Source: Nitrospirota bacterium
Lineage (GTDB): Bacteria > Nitrospirota_A > Leptospirillia > Leptospirillales > Leptospirillaceae
NCBI GenBank assembly: GCA_021829515.1
Contig: JAKBPM010000052.1
Coordinates: 1-5,783, forward strand
Direction of reading: 5' to 3'
Length of the DNA: 5,783 bases
Shown here: positions 5,696 to 5,783 of the stretch, piece by piece
How the letters are laid out: each line of letters starts with the position of its first letter
Numbering within the stretch: position 1 is the stretch's first letter
The notes under the pieces: generated by a model
The model's input: only the letters and a program-made list of their open reading frames with translations
The model's database searches: none
Told to the model about the DNA's origin: nothing
Position numbers and translations under genes: made by a program

Positions 5696-5783
5696 TCAAA
5701 ATGAGAGAGGAATAAGGGAAACGTCGAAAGAGACAAGAAGCCCCTCCTGCCTTTCGTATTTGAGCTTCTCCAGGCCCCCCCTG
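5696..5783 (-). CDS. possible C-terminal end of an unidentified gene
   Basis: From the right edge one minus-strand frame reads 28 codons to a TGA at 5696-5698. The peptide contains LEKLKYERQEGLLVSFDVSL and ends IPLSF, a composition that looks like real protein. It is too short to identify. Another minus frame is also open over this stretch and beyond, so the frame choice is uncertain, and no terminator follows directly. Confidence 0.25.
   Translation of the reverse strand, partial: RGGLEKLKYERQEGLLVSFDVSLIPLSF

Overview
The window reads as chromosomal DNA from a Gram-negative bacterium of roughly balanced GC content. The basis is a lipobox-bearing secreted protein and a nucleotide-sugar gene pair typical of O-antigen or other surface-polysaccharide loci. 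Nothing fixes the taxon; an environmental lineage such as Leptospirillum/Nitrospirota is only a guess. All supported genes lie on the minus strand, so transcription runs from high to low coordinates.

Right part (5783 to about 3910). A possible gene end at the right edge (5696-5783) is followed by about 560 bases without a convincing gene. That gap holds an almost GC-free island (5362-5450), short repeats and a clean 9-bp inverted repeat (5234-5253). Next comes a 394-residue predicted lipoprotein (5131-3947) carrying seven NHL/Vgb-like beta-propeller blades. A strong minus-strand terminator (3910-3931) closes this unit.

Left part (3731 to 1). A compact sugar operon begins after a leader of about 180 bases. 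fdtA/qdtA-type ketoisomerase overlaps fdtB/qdtB-type aminotransferase by ATGA. A 217-base gap follows, then a GT2 glycosyltransferase with a near-perfect ribosome binding site. After it come a 46-codon GTG-started basic hydrophobic small ORF and a CarB/PylC-like ATP-grasp ligase whose 3' end lies outside the window.

How the genes fit together. FdtA/QdtA shifts the keto group of dTDP-4-keto-6-deoxyglucose to C3. The aminotransferase then makes a dTDP-3-amino-3,6-dideoxyhexose (Fuc3N or Qui3N type), and the glycosyltransferase may place this or another sugar in a glycan. The usual FdtC/QdtC acetyltransferase is not in the window. The ATP-grasp ligase raises the possibility that the 3-amino group is acylated by an amino acid or other carboxylate instead; this is inference. 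The two most unusual items are the unlisted small ORF in front of the ligase and this aminosugar/ATP-grasp pairing.
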